From positions 1 to 47,485 of the forward strand of contig JAONQW010000006.1 in the NCBI GenBank assembly GCA_028412835.1: 47,485 nucleotides of DNA, read 5' to 3'. The translations under genes were made by a program, and so were the position numbers. Below the pieces are notes generated by a model that saw only the letters and a list, made by a program, of their open reading frames with translations, made no database searches and was not told where the DNA came from. The stretch's first letter is position 1, and each line of letters begins with the position of its first letter. The stretch comes from Candidatus Pelagibacterales bacterium (GTDB lineage Bacteria; Pseudomonadota; Alphaproteobacteria; Pelagibacterales; AG-422-B15). This document shows, piece after piece, positions 35,274 through 44,408 of the stretch.

Positions 35274-35876
35274 ATGATGTTTACAAAATCAAATAAATTT
35301 CTAATTGAAGCTATATGGACTCCAAATCAAGATATAATTTGGATACAAAGAATTGTGTTAATTACAATGGGAATTGTCTTTTTAATTGTTGCCGCAAAAA
35401 TTAAGCTTGTGTTACCTTTCAGTCCAGTGCCAATTACTCTGGGAACATTTGCAGTCTTGACGATTGGTACAACTTATGGACAGCGTCTTGGACTTTTAAC
35501 TATTTTTGGTTATTTGTTGATCGGTATGTTGGGCTTCGATGTTTTTGCTAATTCTTCTGCGGAAGCAAATGGTGTGAGTTATATGATGGGTGGAACTGGT
35601 GGATACTTGCTTGGTTATTGTTTTGCAATAACTGCATTAGGTTATTTTGCTAATTTAAATTGGGATAGAAATATTTTTAAATTAGGTGCAGCTCTACTTT
35701 TTGCTAACATTCTTATTTATGGACCAGGACTTTTATGGTTAGGCCAATTATATGGTTGGGATCAACCTATTTTAGCTTGGGGTTTAATTCCATTTATTTT
35801 TGGAGATTTAATGAAGCTTGCCTTAACAGCATCATTAATTCCATTGATATGGAAATTAGTTGATAAGTTTAAATAG
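35274..35876 (+). CDS. bioY: Biotin transporter BioY
   Basis: A 200-residue membrane protein, the S component of ECF biotin importers. Family blocks are FSPVPITLGTFAVLTIGTTYGQRLG, GTGGYLLGYC, and FGDLMKLALTASLIPL near the C-terminus. No bioM or bioN ATPase/T-component genes are nearby; solitary BioY can transport biotin or borrow a shared energising module. Start ATGATG at 35274 with AAGGAAA just upstream. Confidence 0.93.
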   Translation: MMFTKSNKFLIEAIWTPNQDIIWIQRIVLITMGIVFLIVAAKIKLVLPFSPVPITLGTFAVLTIGTTYGQRLGLLTIFGYLLIGMLGFDVFANSSAEANGVSYMMGGTGGYLLGYCFAITALGYFANLNWDRNIFKLGAALLFANILIYGPGLLWLGQLYGWDQPILAWGLIPFIFGDLMKLALTASLIPLIWKLVDKFK

Positions 35877-35928
35877 TAATTAATATTTGCAAATTTAAAG
35901 TATTTAATTTACTTAACATCATATCTTT

Positions 35929-36005
35929 GGCGGAGTAGCTCAGTTGGTTAGAGCGGAGGAATCATAATCCTTAGGTCGGGGGTTCAAATCCCTCCTCCGC
36001 TACCA
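35929..36005 (+). tRNA. tRNA-Met (CAU), elongator
   Basis: A 77-base class I tRNA with encoded CCA at 36003-36005. Acceptor GGCGGAG pairs with CTCCGCT (first pair G-U). The anticodon stem GAGGA/TCCTT holds the loop ATCATAA with anticodon CAT. The closed first pair, absence of three G-C pairs in the anticodon stem and the AATCATAATCC context indicate elongator, not initiator, tRNA-Met; it lacks the tRNA-Ile(CAU) look. Confidence 0.94.
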
Positions 36006-36011
36006 AAGATT

Positions 36012-36581
36012 TTACTTTTTTGACGCAGTTTTACTTACATCTTCTAAAAACTTTTTACGTTGTTTCTTGTCAACAAATGGAACCGCAAAATATCTTTTAT
36101 AAATTATATTTCTGATGCCACAGATATAAAAAACACCTCTTTTCAATCTTCTTATTGGTAAGTTTAAAAAGAATGTAGTTATAGCAAGTCTAGGTGAACC
36201 ATAGGTACAAAATATAATCGCCTTTTTATCTTTCAAATGTCCTTGAGGATATCCATAATTTCCAACTAATTGTTTAAAGCTAAAGGCCCATGGCGGAGCT
36301 AATACTTTATCAATCCAACCCTCTAAAATAGCAGGCATTCGAAAATTCCAAATAGGAGCAATTAATACGATTGTGTCACAACTTTCAATTCTACTTCTAT
36401 GATCTAGTACATCATTACCGGGCTCTTCCCCTGCAAATACTGGGTTAAATTTATCTTTATACAAATCAACTAAATCAACTGTATGTCCTGCATTTAATGC
36501 ACTAGAAATAAAAGTGTCTTTAATTGCAGCATTAAACGAGTTTTCATTATAGTGTCCATATACAATAAAAAATTTTTTCAT
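36012..36581 (-). CDS. NAD(P)H:quinone oxidoreductase, flavodoxin-2 (KefF/MdaB-like) family
   Basis: A 189-residue flavodoxin-fold oxidoreductase. FIVYGHYNENSFNAAI is the FMN phosphate-binding start, followed by IVLIAPIWNFRMPAILEGWIDKVL and GYPQGHLKDKKAIIFCTYGSPR. Such proteins reduce quinones by two electrons or regulate Kef channels. It is the last gene of a leftward group with the glycosyltransferase and redoxin genes; the tRNA-Met gene ends six bases from its stop. Electron acceptor unknown. Confidence 0.87.
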   Translation of the reverse strand: MKKFFIVYGHYNENSFNAAIKDTFISSALNAGHTVDLVDLYKDKFNPVFAGEEPGNDVLDHRSRIESCDTIVLIAPIWNFRMPAILEGWIDKVLAPPWAFSFKQLVGNYGYPQGHLKDKKAIIFCTYGSPRLAITTFFLNLPIRRLKRGVFYICGIRNIIYKRYFAVPFVDKKQRKKFLEDVSKTASKK

Positions 36582-36602
36582 ATTTTATCCTTATTTAATT
36601 AT

Positions 36603-37736
36603 TTAGATATTAGCTTCTTTAATGGGTTCATTGCTTAAAATCTTATTAATATTTTTTTCTAGTTTTTTTGATTGTTCAAAACTATTAAATTTCTCAATTA
36701 ATATTTTTTGACCTGCATCAATTAATTTATTTCTATCGTGTAAACTAATATCTCTAACTTTAAGAATTTGCTTTGATAATGCTTCAGAGTCACATTCTTT
36801 AAAAATAAATCCAGTTTCTTCTGATTTTATTATTTCAGGAATCCCAGAGTGATTTGATGCTATAACTAGGCAACTATTACTAAACGCTTCCAATATTACA
36901 GTTGGCAAACCTTCGCAATCACCATTTGAAGCAACTTTACTTGGAACCACCACAGCCATTGAATTAGTCATATAATTGTCCATTTCTTCTTTTGATAACC
37001 AGCCTAAATATTTAATCTGAGGCATATCTTTAGTCATTTTTTTAAAATAATCTTCAAGAGGTCCCGTTCCAGCTAAATCTAAATTAATTAAATGACCTTT
37101 TGAATTTAAAATTTTAATTGCGTCAATTAATATATCTATTCCCTTTTTTTCTACAAATCTTCCAGCGAAAAAAAGTCTGTCATTAAAGCGATCACTTTTA
37201 TTTGTTTTCTTTAGATTAATTCCTAAATAATGAGTTACTACTTTATCTGGAGAAAAACCATTATCTATAAGTTTTTGTGATATGAAATTAGATACTCCAA
37301 AAAAATTAGAAGCATATTTTTTTATTTTAGCTAATCTTCTCTGATAAACTTTTGGCAAAATTGTTTTTTTTAAGTGTGTTGATTTAGTAATATCCCCTCC
37401 ATGATAAGTTATTATTAGAGGAATTTTAAGTTGTTGAGCAATAGGCAATGCTAAAGCTCCGCTTTTACCAAAGTGAGCATGTACTATGGATGGTTTTAAT
37501 TGTTTAATCTGTTTTAAATTTTTAATAAATCCAAAATTTGTAAATAAAAATCTACTAACAACTCCATTTGATACGATAATTTTTTCATCTTTAATTTTAT
37601 TATGTGACCAACCTAGTTTACTACAAGCATACACCACTCTATAGTCGCTGAATGCCTCATAGGATCTAGATATAAATGTTTCTGAATCTAGTAAAAGTTT
37701 ATCTCTGTATACAAGAATAACTTTTTTTTGGTTCAT
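36603..37736 (-). CDS. Glycosyltransferase family 4
   Basis: A 377-residue GT-B protein. The acceptor domain includes AHFGKSGALALPIAQQLKIPLIITYHGGD (key part HFGKSGALA and YHGGD), and the donor domain includes FFAGRFVEKKGIDILIDA, LAGTGPLEDYF, and the E-x7-E region GLPTVILEAFSNSCLVIAS with NHSGIPEII. Similar to WcaL/AmsK-type exopolysaccharide transferases. It lies between a redoxin and a quinone reductase gene, which gives no clear pathway; the sugar is unknown. Confidence 0.88.
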   Translation of the reverse strand: MNQKKVILVYRDKLLLDSETFISRSYEAFSDYRVVYACSKLGWSHNKIKDEKIIVSNGVVSRFLFTNFGFIKNLKQIKQLKPSIVHAHFGKSGALALPIAQQLKIPLIITYHGGDITKSTHLKKTILPKVYQRRLAKIKKYASNFFGVSNFISQKLIDNGFSPDKVVTHYLGINLKKTNKSDRFNDRLFFAGRFVEKKGIDILIDAIKILNSKGHLINLDLAGTGPLEDYFKKMTKDMPQIKYLGWLSKEEMDNYMTNSMAVVVPSKVASNGDCEGLPTVILEAFSNSCLVIASNHSGIPEIIKSEETGFIFKECDSEALSKQILKVRDISLHDRNKLIDAGQKILIEKFNSFEQSKKLEKNINKILSNEPIKEANI

Positions 37737-37752
37737 AGTATTTTTATTGATT

Positions 37753-38313
37753 TTACTCGCTCCATTTTATCGAGCAGCCAATGCTTGGAATTTGCTCACT
37801 TGGTCCTTTGCCAGTTTTAGCCACCTGAAGCATTGCTTCAAGCAGCTCTTTTGGTGCGTTTGGAATTAGTTGTTGTTGCGATGCTTCAAGCCTACCTCTA
37901 TATTGGAGTTCATTATCTTTATTAAAACCAAAAAAATCTGGAGTACAGACAGCCTCATAGCTTCTACCAACTTTTTGATCTACATCGTAAACATAGGGGA
38001 AGCTAAATTTGTTATTAGATGCAAATAATTTCATATTATCAAAAGAGTCTTCGTGACCATACTTTGGATCATTTACATCATTAGACATTACAGCAATAAT
38101 ACCGATACCGTTATCTTGCAACACCTTACAATCTTCAACAATTCTGTGAATTACCGATTTTACGTAAGGACAGTGGTTACAAATAAACATAACGAGTGAG
38201 CCATTTTGTCCTTTAATCTCAGAAAAACTATGGTTTATTTCGTCAATTCCTAATAGTTCAAAGTCAATAGCTTTCCATCCAAAATTACATATAGGTGTTG
38301 TTAGTGCAGGCAT
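37753..38313 (-). CDS. Thioredoxin-like/redoxin family protein
   Basis: A 186-residue thioredoxin-fold protein with Cys45 and Cys48 in MFICNHCPYVKS, the CxxC-type active site of this redoxin subfamily, and the AhpC/TSA-like VYDVDQKVGRSYEAVCTPDFFGF segment with the cis-Pro loop. The pattern is typical of 'thioredoxin family protein' members in many proteobacteria; the partner is unknown. No signal peptide, so cytoplasmic. Starts the leftward group with GT4 and the quinone reductase; diverges from the gamma carbonic anhydrase. Confidence 0.87.
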   Translation of the reverse strand: MPALTTPICNFGWKAIDFELLGIDEINHSFSEIKGQNGSLVMFICNHCPYVKSVIHRIVEDCKVLQDNGIGIIAVMSNDVNDPKYGHEDSFDNMKLFASNNKFSFPYVYDVDQKVGRSYEAVCTPDFFGFNKDNELQYRGRLEASQQQLIPNAPKELLEAMLQVAKTGKGPSEQIPSIGCSIKWSE

Positions 38314-38382
38314 AATAAAACTTTTCTGAATTAATTTATTTGCTAGTATAACTTATCTAAATATTTAAATAAATAAAAACAT

Positions 38383-38907
38383 ATGATTTACAGCTTAGGT
38401 GAAAAAAAACTTATAACTAGCAATGATGATTTTTGGGTTGCACCAACTGCAGTAGTAATTGGTTCTGTAGTTCTAAAAACCAATGCTAGCGTCTGGTTTG
38501 GGGCAACCTTACGAGGTGACAACGATCCAATTACAATTGGAGAAAATTCAAATATTCAAGATGGTTGTGTCTGCCATACAGATGATAGTATGCCTTTAAA
38601 TGTTGGCGATAATGTTACTGTAGGACATATGGTTATTTTACATAGCTGCTCAGTAGGTAATAATTCTTTAATTGGAATGGGTTCAACAGTATTAAATAAT
38701 GCAAAAATAGGAAACAATTGTTTGGTTGGTGCTAACACTTTAATTACTGAAGGGAAGGAATTTCCAGATAATAGCATGATCATGGGTTCGCCAGGTAAAG
38801 TTGTTCGGGAACTTACCGAAATGGAAGTGAATCTTATTAATTTAAGTGCCTTGCATTATGTGGAAAATATGAAAAGATTTAAAAAAGAACTAGTGCAACA
38901 AATTTAA
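38383..38907 (+). CDS. Gamma carbonic anhydrase family protein (YrdA/PaaY-like)
   Basis: A 174-residue left-handed beta-helix hexapeptide-repeat protein. Zinc ligands are His65 (VCHTDD), His82 and His87 (VGHMVILHSC). Repeats such as IGENSNIQDGC and IGNNCLVGANT are clear. Members are carbonic anhydrases, CoA-ester thioesterases (PaaY) or carnitine-pathway proteins (CaiE). Followed by the GMC oxidoreductase with no room for another promoter. Confidence 0.92.
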   Translation: MIYSLGEKKLITSNDDFWVAPTAVVIGSVVLKTNASVWFGATLRGDNDPITIGENSNIQDGCVCHTDDSMPLNVGDNVTVGHMVILHSCSVGNNSLIGMGSTVLNNAKIGNNCLVGANTLITEGKEFPDNSMIMGSPGKVVRELTEMEVNLINLSALHYVENMKRFKKELVQQI

Positions 38908-38925
38908 CTATGACTCGGGGGAGTT

Positions 38926-40572
38926 TTGTCCAATACATTTGATTATATAATTGCTGGTGCAGGATCGGCAGGGTGTGTTCTAGCAAATCGTCTATCCAAA
39001 GATCCATCTATTAAAGTTTTGCTTATTGAAGCTGGTGGTAGCGATTGGCATCCTTTTGTTCGAATGCCAGCCGGAGTTTTAGAGTTAATGTCGGGTGAAG
39101 GTGCTGGTAAGAATTATAACTATGGATTTTGGACAGAAGGTCAGCCACATCTTAATAATCGAAAATTATTCACTCCACGTGGTAAAGGTGTTGGAGGCTC
39201 AAGTAATATAAATGGTATGCTTTATGTTCGAGGCCATGCTCGTGACTATGATATTTGGAGACAGTTAGGTAATGAGGGTTGGTCTTATGATGAAGTAATG
39301 CCTTATTTTAAAAGGGCAGAAAGAAATGAAAATGGCTCAAGCGATTTTCATGGGGGCGATGGAGAGCTTGGTGTATCAAATCCAGTATTTAGTAATAACC
39401 CATTACATAAAACCTTTATTAATGCCGGTATTGAGGCTGGCTATCCATACAATGATGATCTCAATGGAGCAACACAAGAAGGCTTTGGTCCTGCACAACA
39501 AACAATTTGGAATGGCAAAAGAGAAAGTACAGGCCAGTCTTTTATTAAGCCAGTATTAGATAGAAAAAATCTTACCATTTCAAAAATGTCTGTAACTAAG
39601 AAATTATTATTCAAAGGAAATAAGTGTATTGGATTAGAGTACATAAAGAATAAAACTATTCACAGTGTATTTGCTGAGCGCGAAGTTATGATATGTGGCG
39701 GTGCAATAAACTCACCACAATTATTACAACTTTCTGGAATTGGTAAAGGAGATTATATTAAAAAGTGGGGCTTGGATGTTGTATCCGATCTACCTGGTGT
39801 TGGTGAAAACTTACAAGATCATTTAGATATATTATCTCATTATGAATGTACTCAGCCAGTTACTGATGCAAGACATATGATGGGTCCATTTGGTTGGGGT
39901 TTTATAAAACAAGCACTAATATTAACACAATGGGGCCTTATGAAGTCAGGTCCAGGAAATGATATAGGCCTTGCAGCTTTATCATTTATGAAAACAGAAG
40001 AAAATTTAGACTTACCTGATATTCAAATGCATTTCATTGGTGCACTGTTAAAAGATCATGGAAAAACTAAACCAGACCAACATTGCTTTAGTAATCACGT
40101 GTGTGTTCTTAGACCAGAGAGTAGAGACTATATAGCCTTAAAATCACTTGACCCAAATGTGCAACCTTTAATCCAACCAAACTATCTTTCAGCGCAAAAA
40201 GATTTAGACGTGATGGTGAAAGGGGTAAAAATGTCAAGAGAGATCATTAATCAAAAAGCATTTGATCAATACAGAGGTGCAGAGTTAAACCCTGGGCCAG
40301 ATGTTCAAACAGATAAAGAAATTGAAGAGTTTGTAAGAGCTAATGCTGAAACAATATATCACCCAGTAGGTACTTGCAAAATGGGTAGCGATGAATTTGC
40401 TGTAGTTGATGACAAATTAAGAGTTAGAGGTGTAGAAAACTTAAGGGTAGTTGATGCTTCTGTTATGCCAACTCTTATTGGTGGCAATACAAATGCACCA
40501 ACAATTATGATTGCTGATAAAATATCAGATCATATTTTAGGTAAAGATTTTTTACCTGCAGAAAATTTTTAA
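38926..40572 (+). CDS. GMC-family flavin oxidoreductase (choline/alcohol dehydrogenase-like)
   Basis: A 548-residue FAD alcohol dehydrogenase of the BetA-like branch. The FAD motif IIAGAGSAGCVLANRLS begins near residue 8, GKGVGGSSNINGMLYVRGH is the second signature, and the catalytic pair is His479 (YHPVGTCKMG) and Asn521 (GGNTNAP), which fits the choline-dehydrogenase branch. The start is a TTG at 38926 with GGGGGAG two bases upstream; the only nearby ATG (38910) is out of frame and stops after ten codons. The spacing is short, so the start is only moderately sure. The alcohol substrate is unknown; betaine genes are not adjacent. Confidence 0.88.
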   Translation: MSNTFDYIIAGAGSAGCVLANRLSKDPSIKVLLIEAGGSDWHPFVRMPAGVLELMSGEGAGKNYNYGFWTEGQPHLNNRKLFTPRGKGVGGSSNINGMLYVRGHARDYDIWRQLGNEGWSYDEVMPYFKRAERNENGSSDFHGGDGELGVSNPVFSNNPLHKTFINAGIEAGYPYNDDLNGATQEGFGPAQQTIWNGKRESTGQSFIKPVLDRKNLTISKMSVTKKLLFKGNKCIGLEYIKNKTIHSVFAEREVMICGGAINSPQLLQLSGIGKGDYIKKWGLDVVSDLPGVGENLQDHLDILSHYECTQPVTDARHMMGPFGWGFIKQALILTQWGLMKSGPGNDIGLAALSFMKTEENLDLPDIQMHFIGALLKDHGKTKPDQHCFSNHVCVLRPESRDYIALKSLDPNVQPLIQPNYLSAQKDLDVMVKGVKMSREIINQKAFDQYRGAELNPGPDVQTDKEIEEFVRANAETIYHPVGTCKMGSDEFAVVDDKLRVRGVENLRVVDASVMPTLIGGNTNAPTIMIADKISDHILGKDFLPAENF

Positions 40573-40594
40573 AAGTTAAATCAAAAAAATTAAT

Positions 40595-42769
40595 ATGAAA
40601 AAAATTTACCCCATAATTTTTATTTTATTTATCTTATTTGCTATATTCTTTTTTTATAAAACTTATGAAGATAATAAAAATTTTGACTCAGAAAGTTTTA
40701 TTAAAACTTCAAACGATTATAGCTATAATATAAATAGAGACAAATATGGTGTGCCGCATATTACTGGTATAAAAGATAAAGATACCGCTTTTGGGTTTGG
40801 TTTTGCTCAAACTGAAGATGATTATGAAAATATTGAATTTGTAATTAAGATGGCACGAGGTGAGCTATCAGACTTTAATGTATCACCTGACTCTCTCATT
40901 AGCTTGTTTAATTTAATATCGGGATCAGGAGATATTATGGAAAATATAAGCGCAATTGATGGAGTTGAACTTGATTTTTTAATTAAATTTCTAAATACGG
41001 AAGATACAGCTTTAAGGTTAAAAAAAACAGTAGACCCAAAGATTTTAATGTACCTTAAAGGATATGCTGATGGAATAAATTATTGGGCCGCCTTAAATTC
41101 TAATAAAATTGACAAGTCATTATTCCCTGTAACGGAGGATGATTTACTGACAGGTATGATATTTCGGATGCCTTTATTTTATGGTCTTGATTATCACATA
41201 GATCAACTTGTAAAACTAATGTCTGACAAAAATGAGCAGTTAGTTTTATACAATGAATTATCTAATAATAAACTAGTTGCAGCAATAAAATCACACTTCA
41301 AACCATCGGGATCAAATGCTTTTGCTATATCAAAAAAAAGATCAGCAGATAATGATACAATGTTAGTGATTAATTCACATCAGCCATTAACAGGGCCAGT
41401 TGCATGGTATGAAGCTCATATTAAAAGTGAAGAAGGATTAAATATAATGGGTGGAACCTTCCCAGGCTCTCCATTTATTCATGTTGGTTTTAATGAATAT
41501 TTAGGATGGGGTGCAACAGTTAATCAACCAGACTTAGCTGATATTTATGAACTAACTATTAATCCTGAGAATGAAAATCAGTATTTACTTGATGGTGAAT
41601 GGAAAAATTTAAAAGTTGTTAAACAAGAGTTCAAAGTCAAAATATTTGGTCCATTTAATATAACTTATCCATTAGATATGTATTTTTCAGATCATGGGCC
41701 TGTCATGAAAGATGGTTTAAAAGCCTATGCGCTAAGATACGTAGGTATGAATGATGCAAACCAAGCTTCTGCTTGGTTAAAAATGAACAAGGCAACAAAT
41801 TTTAATGAATGGCAAGATTCTTTGAAAATGCAGCAAATAGCGAGTCTTAATTTAGTTTATGCAGATAAAGAAGATAATATTTTTTTTGTACATAATATGA
41901 AATCTCCTGTTAGAGATTTTGATTATGATTGGAAAAGTATTCTTCCTGGAGATAAAAGTAATTTAATATGGAATGAATTTTATCCTTATGAAGAAATTCC
42001 AAAAATTTTAAATCCAGATTCTGGTTATATATACAGTACTAATCAATCTCCATTTTTTGTCACAGATTTAAATGATAACCTTAAAGAAGAAAACTTTCCT
42101 GTTACTATGGGTTTTCAATCGAGAATAACTAATAGAGCCCATCGTGCTTATGAGTTATTAAATGCAGATAAAAAAATATCATGGGAAAACTTAGATCGTT
42201 ATAAGCATGATAATAAATTTTCTGTTAATTCAAGGCAGTATAAATTTTTACAAAAAATATTTTCTTATGATTTCAGCGAAGATAGATTAATAGTCGCACA
42301 AAGTTTTTTAAAAAATTGGAATTTAGGAACTGATAATGAGAATATGCACGCTGCATTTGGGGTTTGTATTGTGGCCCCAGAATGGCTAGCAGAAATTAAA
42401 AAAGAATCACAGCCAGATCCAATAAAAATATTCAAAGACTGCGTCGATGAATTTGAAAAAAATTTCAATAAGCTGGATGTTATGTGGTCAGAAATTAGTT
42501 TTTTGGAGCGAGGCATGAGATTGTTGCCTGTTCAAGGTGGTCCAGATGTATTAAGAGCAATTTATTCACCGAGATCAGATGATGGGATTTTAAAAGCAGT
42601 AGCGGGTGATGGATTATACATATACGTAAACTGGGATAAATTAGGTCAACAGAGTTCTACTAGTGTCCACCAATTTGGAGCAAGCACTTCTGTCAAGGAA
42701 TCACCTCACTATGATGATCAAATGGAGTTATTTGTTAACGAAGAATTAAAGAAAACTTTTTTTAATTAG
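40595..42769 (+). CDS. Penicillin acylase family amidase
   Basis: A 724-residue Ntn-hydrolase precursor. An N-terminal hydrophobic segment (about 4-22) is a signal peptide or anchor, placing it in the periplasm or inner membrane. Autocleavage would expose Ser240 in PSGSNAFAIS as the nucleophile, leaving an alpha chain of about 200 residues and a beta chain of about 485. Downstream motifs PGSPFIHVGFNEYLGWGATVNQPDLAD and INREHR-like segments fit the family (NRAHRAYELL). Members hydrolyse penicillins, acyl-homoserine lactones and other N-acyl amides; the substrate here is unknown. It lies between a GMC oxidoreductase and an acyl-CoA ligase. Confidence 0.9.
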   Translation: MKKIYPIIFILFILFAIFFFYKTYEDNKNFDSESFIKTSNDYSYNINRDKYGVPHITGIKDKDTAFGFGFAQTEDDYENIEFVIKMARGELSDFNVSPDSLISLFNLISGSGDIMENISAIDGVELDFLIKFLNTEDTALRLKKTVDPKILMYLKGYADGINYWAALNSNKIDKSLFPVTEDDLLTGMIFRMPLFYGLDYHIDQLVKLMSDKNEQLVLYNELSNNKLVAAIKSHFKPSGSNAFAISKKRSADNDTMLVINSHQPLTGPVAWYEAHIKSEEGLNIMGGTFPGSPFIHVGFNEYLGWGATVNQPDLADIYELTINPENENQYLLDGEWKNLKVVKQEFKVKIFGPFNITYPLDMYFSDHGPVMKDGLKAYALRYVGMNDANQASAWLKMNKATNFNEWQDSLKMQQIASLNLVYADKEDNIFFVHNMKSPVRDFDYDWKSILPGDKSNLIWNEFYPYEEIPKILNPDSGYIYSTNQSPFFVTDLNDNLKEENFPVTMGFQSRITNRAHRAYELLNADKKISWENLDRYKHDNKFSVNSRQYKFLQKIFSYDFSEDRLIVAQSFLKNWNLGTDNENMHAAFGVCIVAPEWLAEIKKESQPDPIKIFKDCVDEFEKNFNKLDVMWSEISFLERGMRLLPVQGGPDVLRAIYSPRSDDGILKAVAGDGLYIYVNWDKLGQQSSTSVHQFGASTSVKESPHYDDQMELFVNEELKKTFFN

Positions 42770-42842
42770 AAAAGTCGTTGAGCGATAAGATTTTTATGAT
42801 TAGAATATTTCAATAATTAATAAATATTTATAGGGGAAACTA

Positions 42843-44408
42843 ATGTTATTACATGATTATCTTGAGGGCTATGCAAGTAAAGCGCCTGACACTTTATTCT
42901 CAGAATTTAATTCTAGAACACTGACATATAAACAAGCGAATGCTATAGCAAATCAATTTTCTGCAGCGTTAAAAAATGAAGGTTTAAGTAAAGGTGATCG
43001 TTTTACATTCTTATCAAAAAATTCAGATGAGTACGCACTAATGTATTATGCAGCCTCCAAAGTAGGTATTGTTCCTGTACCATTAAACTATCGATTAGCT
43101 GATGCTGAGTGGGAATATATTATAGATAATTCAGATTCTAAAATTGTTATTGTTCGAAGTGAAGAGTTTGTAAACCGAGTCCATGGATTTAAAGCCAATT
43201 TACCATCAGTGAATAAGTGCATTTGTATTGATGCAAAAGCGCCTGACAATAGTTGGACTGATTTTTATGATTGGACTAAATCTCAATCAGAAGAAAACCC
43301 TCAAGAAGATATTAAAGATGATGACGCAGTTTATCAAATGTATACAAGTGGTACCACCGGAAGACCTAAGGGAGTAATTATAGTTCAATCTAATGTTGTA
43401 GCTAACATTGGTCAGGTAGATAAATACATTCAAAGAATTCCAATGCCAAAAAATTTATTAGTTGCTCCAGTATATCATGCTGCTGCAGCTATTAACCACT
43501 TTGGAACTATTGCAAAAGGTGGTCAAAATGTAATTCATGAAGACTTTAACCCTGTTGAAGTTGCTAAAACATTATCTGGTGAAAAAATTACTAATACTGT
43601 GATGGTGCCTGCAATGATTCAAGCTTGTGTGTATATGGTACCTGATATCGATAAGATGGATTTTACAACTTTAGATCATATTACTTATGGAGGTTCACCA
43701 ATATCACCTGAAGTTTTAACTAAAGCAATGAGTGTATTTAAGTGTGACTTTGGCCAAGGTTTTGGAATGACAGAAAATGTTGCTGTATTATGTTTCTTAA
43801 GTTTTGATGACCATAAAGAGGCATTAGCAAGCAAACCTAATCTTTTAAAGTCATGTGGCAAACCAGTTGAAGGAGCTGCAATAGAAATAAGAGATGATAA
43901 TGACAAAGAGGTTCCTCGAGGGACGATAGGACAAGTTTGTGCCAAGGGTCCTCAAGTTATGAAAGGCTATTGGAAAAAGGAAGAGTCTTCAAAAGAAACA
44001 CTTGCTGGTGGCTGGTTACATACAGGTGATGCGGGTCGTATGGATGAAGATGGATATGTTTATATAGAAGATCGTATTAAAGATATGATTGTTTCAGCTG
44101 GTGAAAATATTTATTCAATTGAAGTTGAAAGTGCTCTAATGGAGCATCCAGAAATAACCGACGCAGCCGTTATAGGAATTCCAGATGAAAAATTTGGTGA
44201 GGCAGTTAAAGCTTTTATTGTCACTAAGGATGGAAAAGAATTACCTCAAGAAGACGTTATAGAATTTTGTAAGAGTAAAATTGCGAGCTATAAGACACCA
44301 AAAACCGTTGATTTAATTGAGATTATTCCAAGAAATCCAAGTGGTAAAATACTTAAGAAAGTTTTAAGAGAACCTTTTTGGGCGGGTAAAGATCGTCAAG
44401 TTGGCTAA
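42843..44408 (+). CDS. Acyl-CoA synthetase (AMP-forming)
   Basis: A 521-residue ANL-family ligase activating a carboxylic acid as acyl-AMP and then acyl-CoA. The P-loop YTSGTTGRPKG is at 167-177, the adenine-binding GQGFGMTE follows, the hinge region is WLHTGDAGRMDEDGYVYIEDRIKDM (key part HTGDAGRMDEDGY and DRIKDMI) and the catalytic Lys502 is in RNPSGKILKK. The start has AGGGGAA just upstream. It follows the penicillin-acylase-family gene on the same strand, so it may activate the acid released by that enzyme (inference). Chain length specificity unreadable. Confidence 0.92.
   Translation: MLLHDYLEGYASKAPDTLFSEFNSRTLTYKQANAIANQFSAALKNEGLSKGDRFTFLSKNSDEYALMYYAASKVGIVPVPLNYRLADAEWEYIIDNSDSKIVIVRSEEFVNRVHGFKANLPSVNKCICIDAKAPDNSWTDFYDWTKSQSEENPQEDIKDDDAVYQMYTSGTTGRPKGVIIVQSNVVANIGQVDKYIQRIPMPKNLLVAPVYHAAAAINHFGTIAKGGQNVIHEDFNPVEVAKTLSGEKITNTVMVPAMIQACVYMVPDIDKMDFTTLDHITYGGSPISPEVLTKAMSVFKCDFGQGFGMTENVAVLCFLSFDDHKEALASKPNLLKSCGKPVEGAAIEIRDDNDKEVPRGTIGQVCAKGPQVMKGYWKKEESSKETLAGGWLHTGDAGRMDEDGYVYIEDRIKDMIVSAGENIYSIEVESALMEHPEITDAAVIGIPDEKFGEAVKAFIVTKDGKELPQEDVIEFCKSKIASYKTPKTVDLIEIIPRNPSGKILKKVLREPFWAGKDRQVG

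Noticed and set aside
29630-36005. tRNA-Leu and tRNA-Met as integration sites of a genomic island
   Set aside because: No integrase, no repeated tRNA 3' end and only core genes lie between them.
42770-42842. Gap before the acyl-CoA synthetase as a riboswitch or small RNA
   Set aside because: Only 73 bases, AT-rich, with no stable stem beyond a weak one; it holds just the ribosome-binding site.
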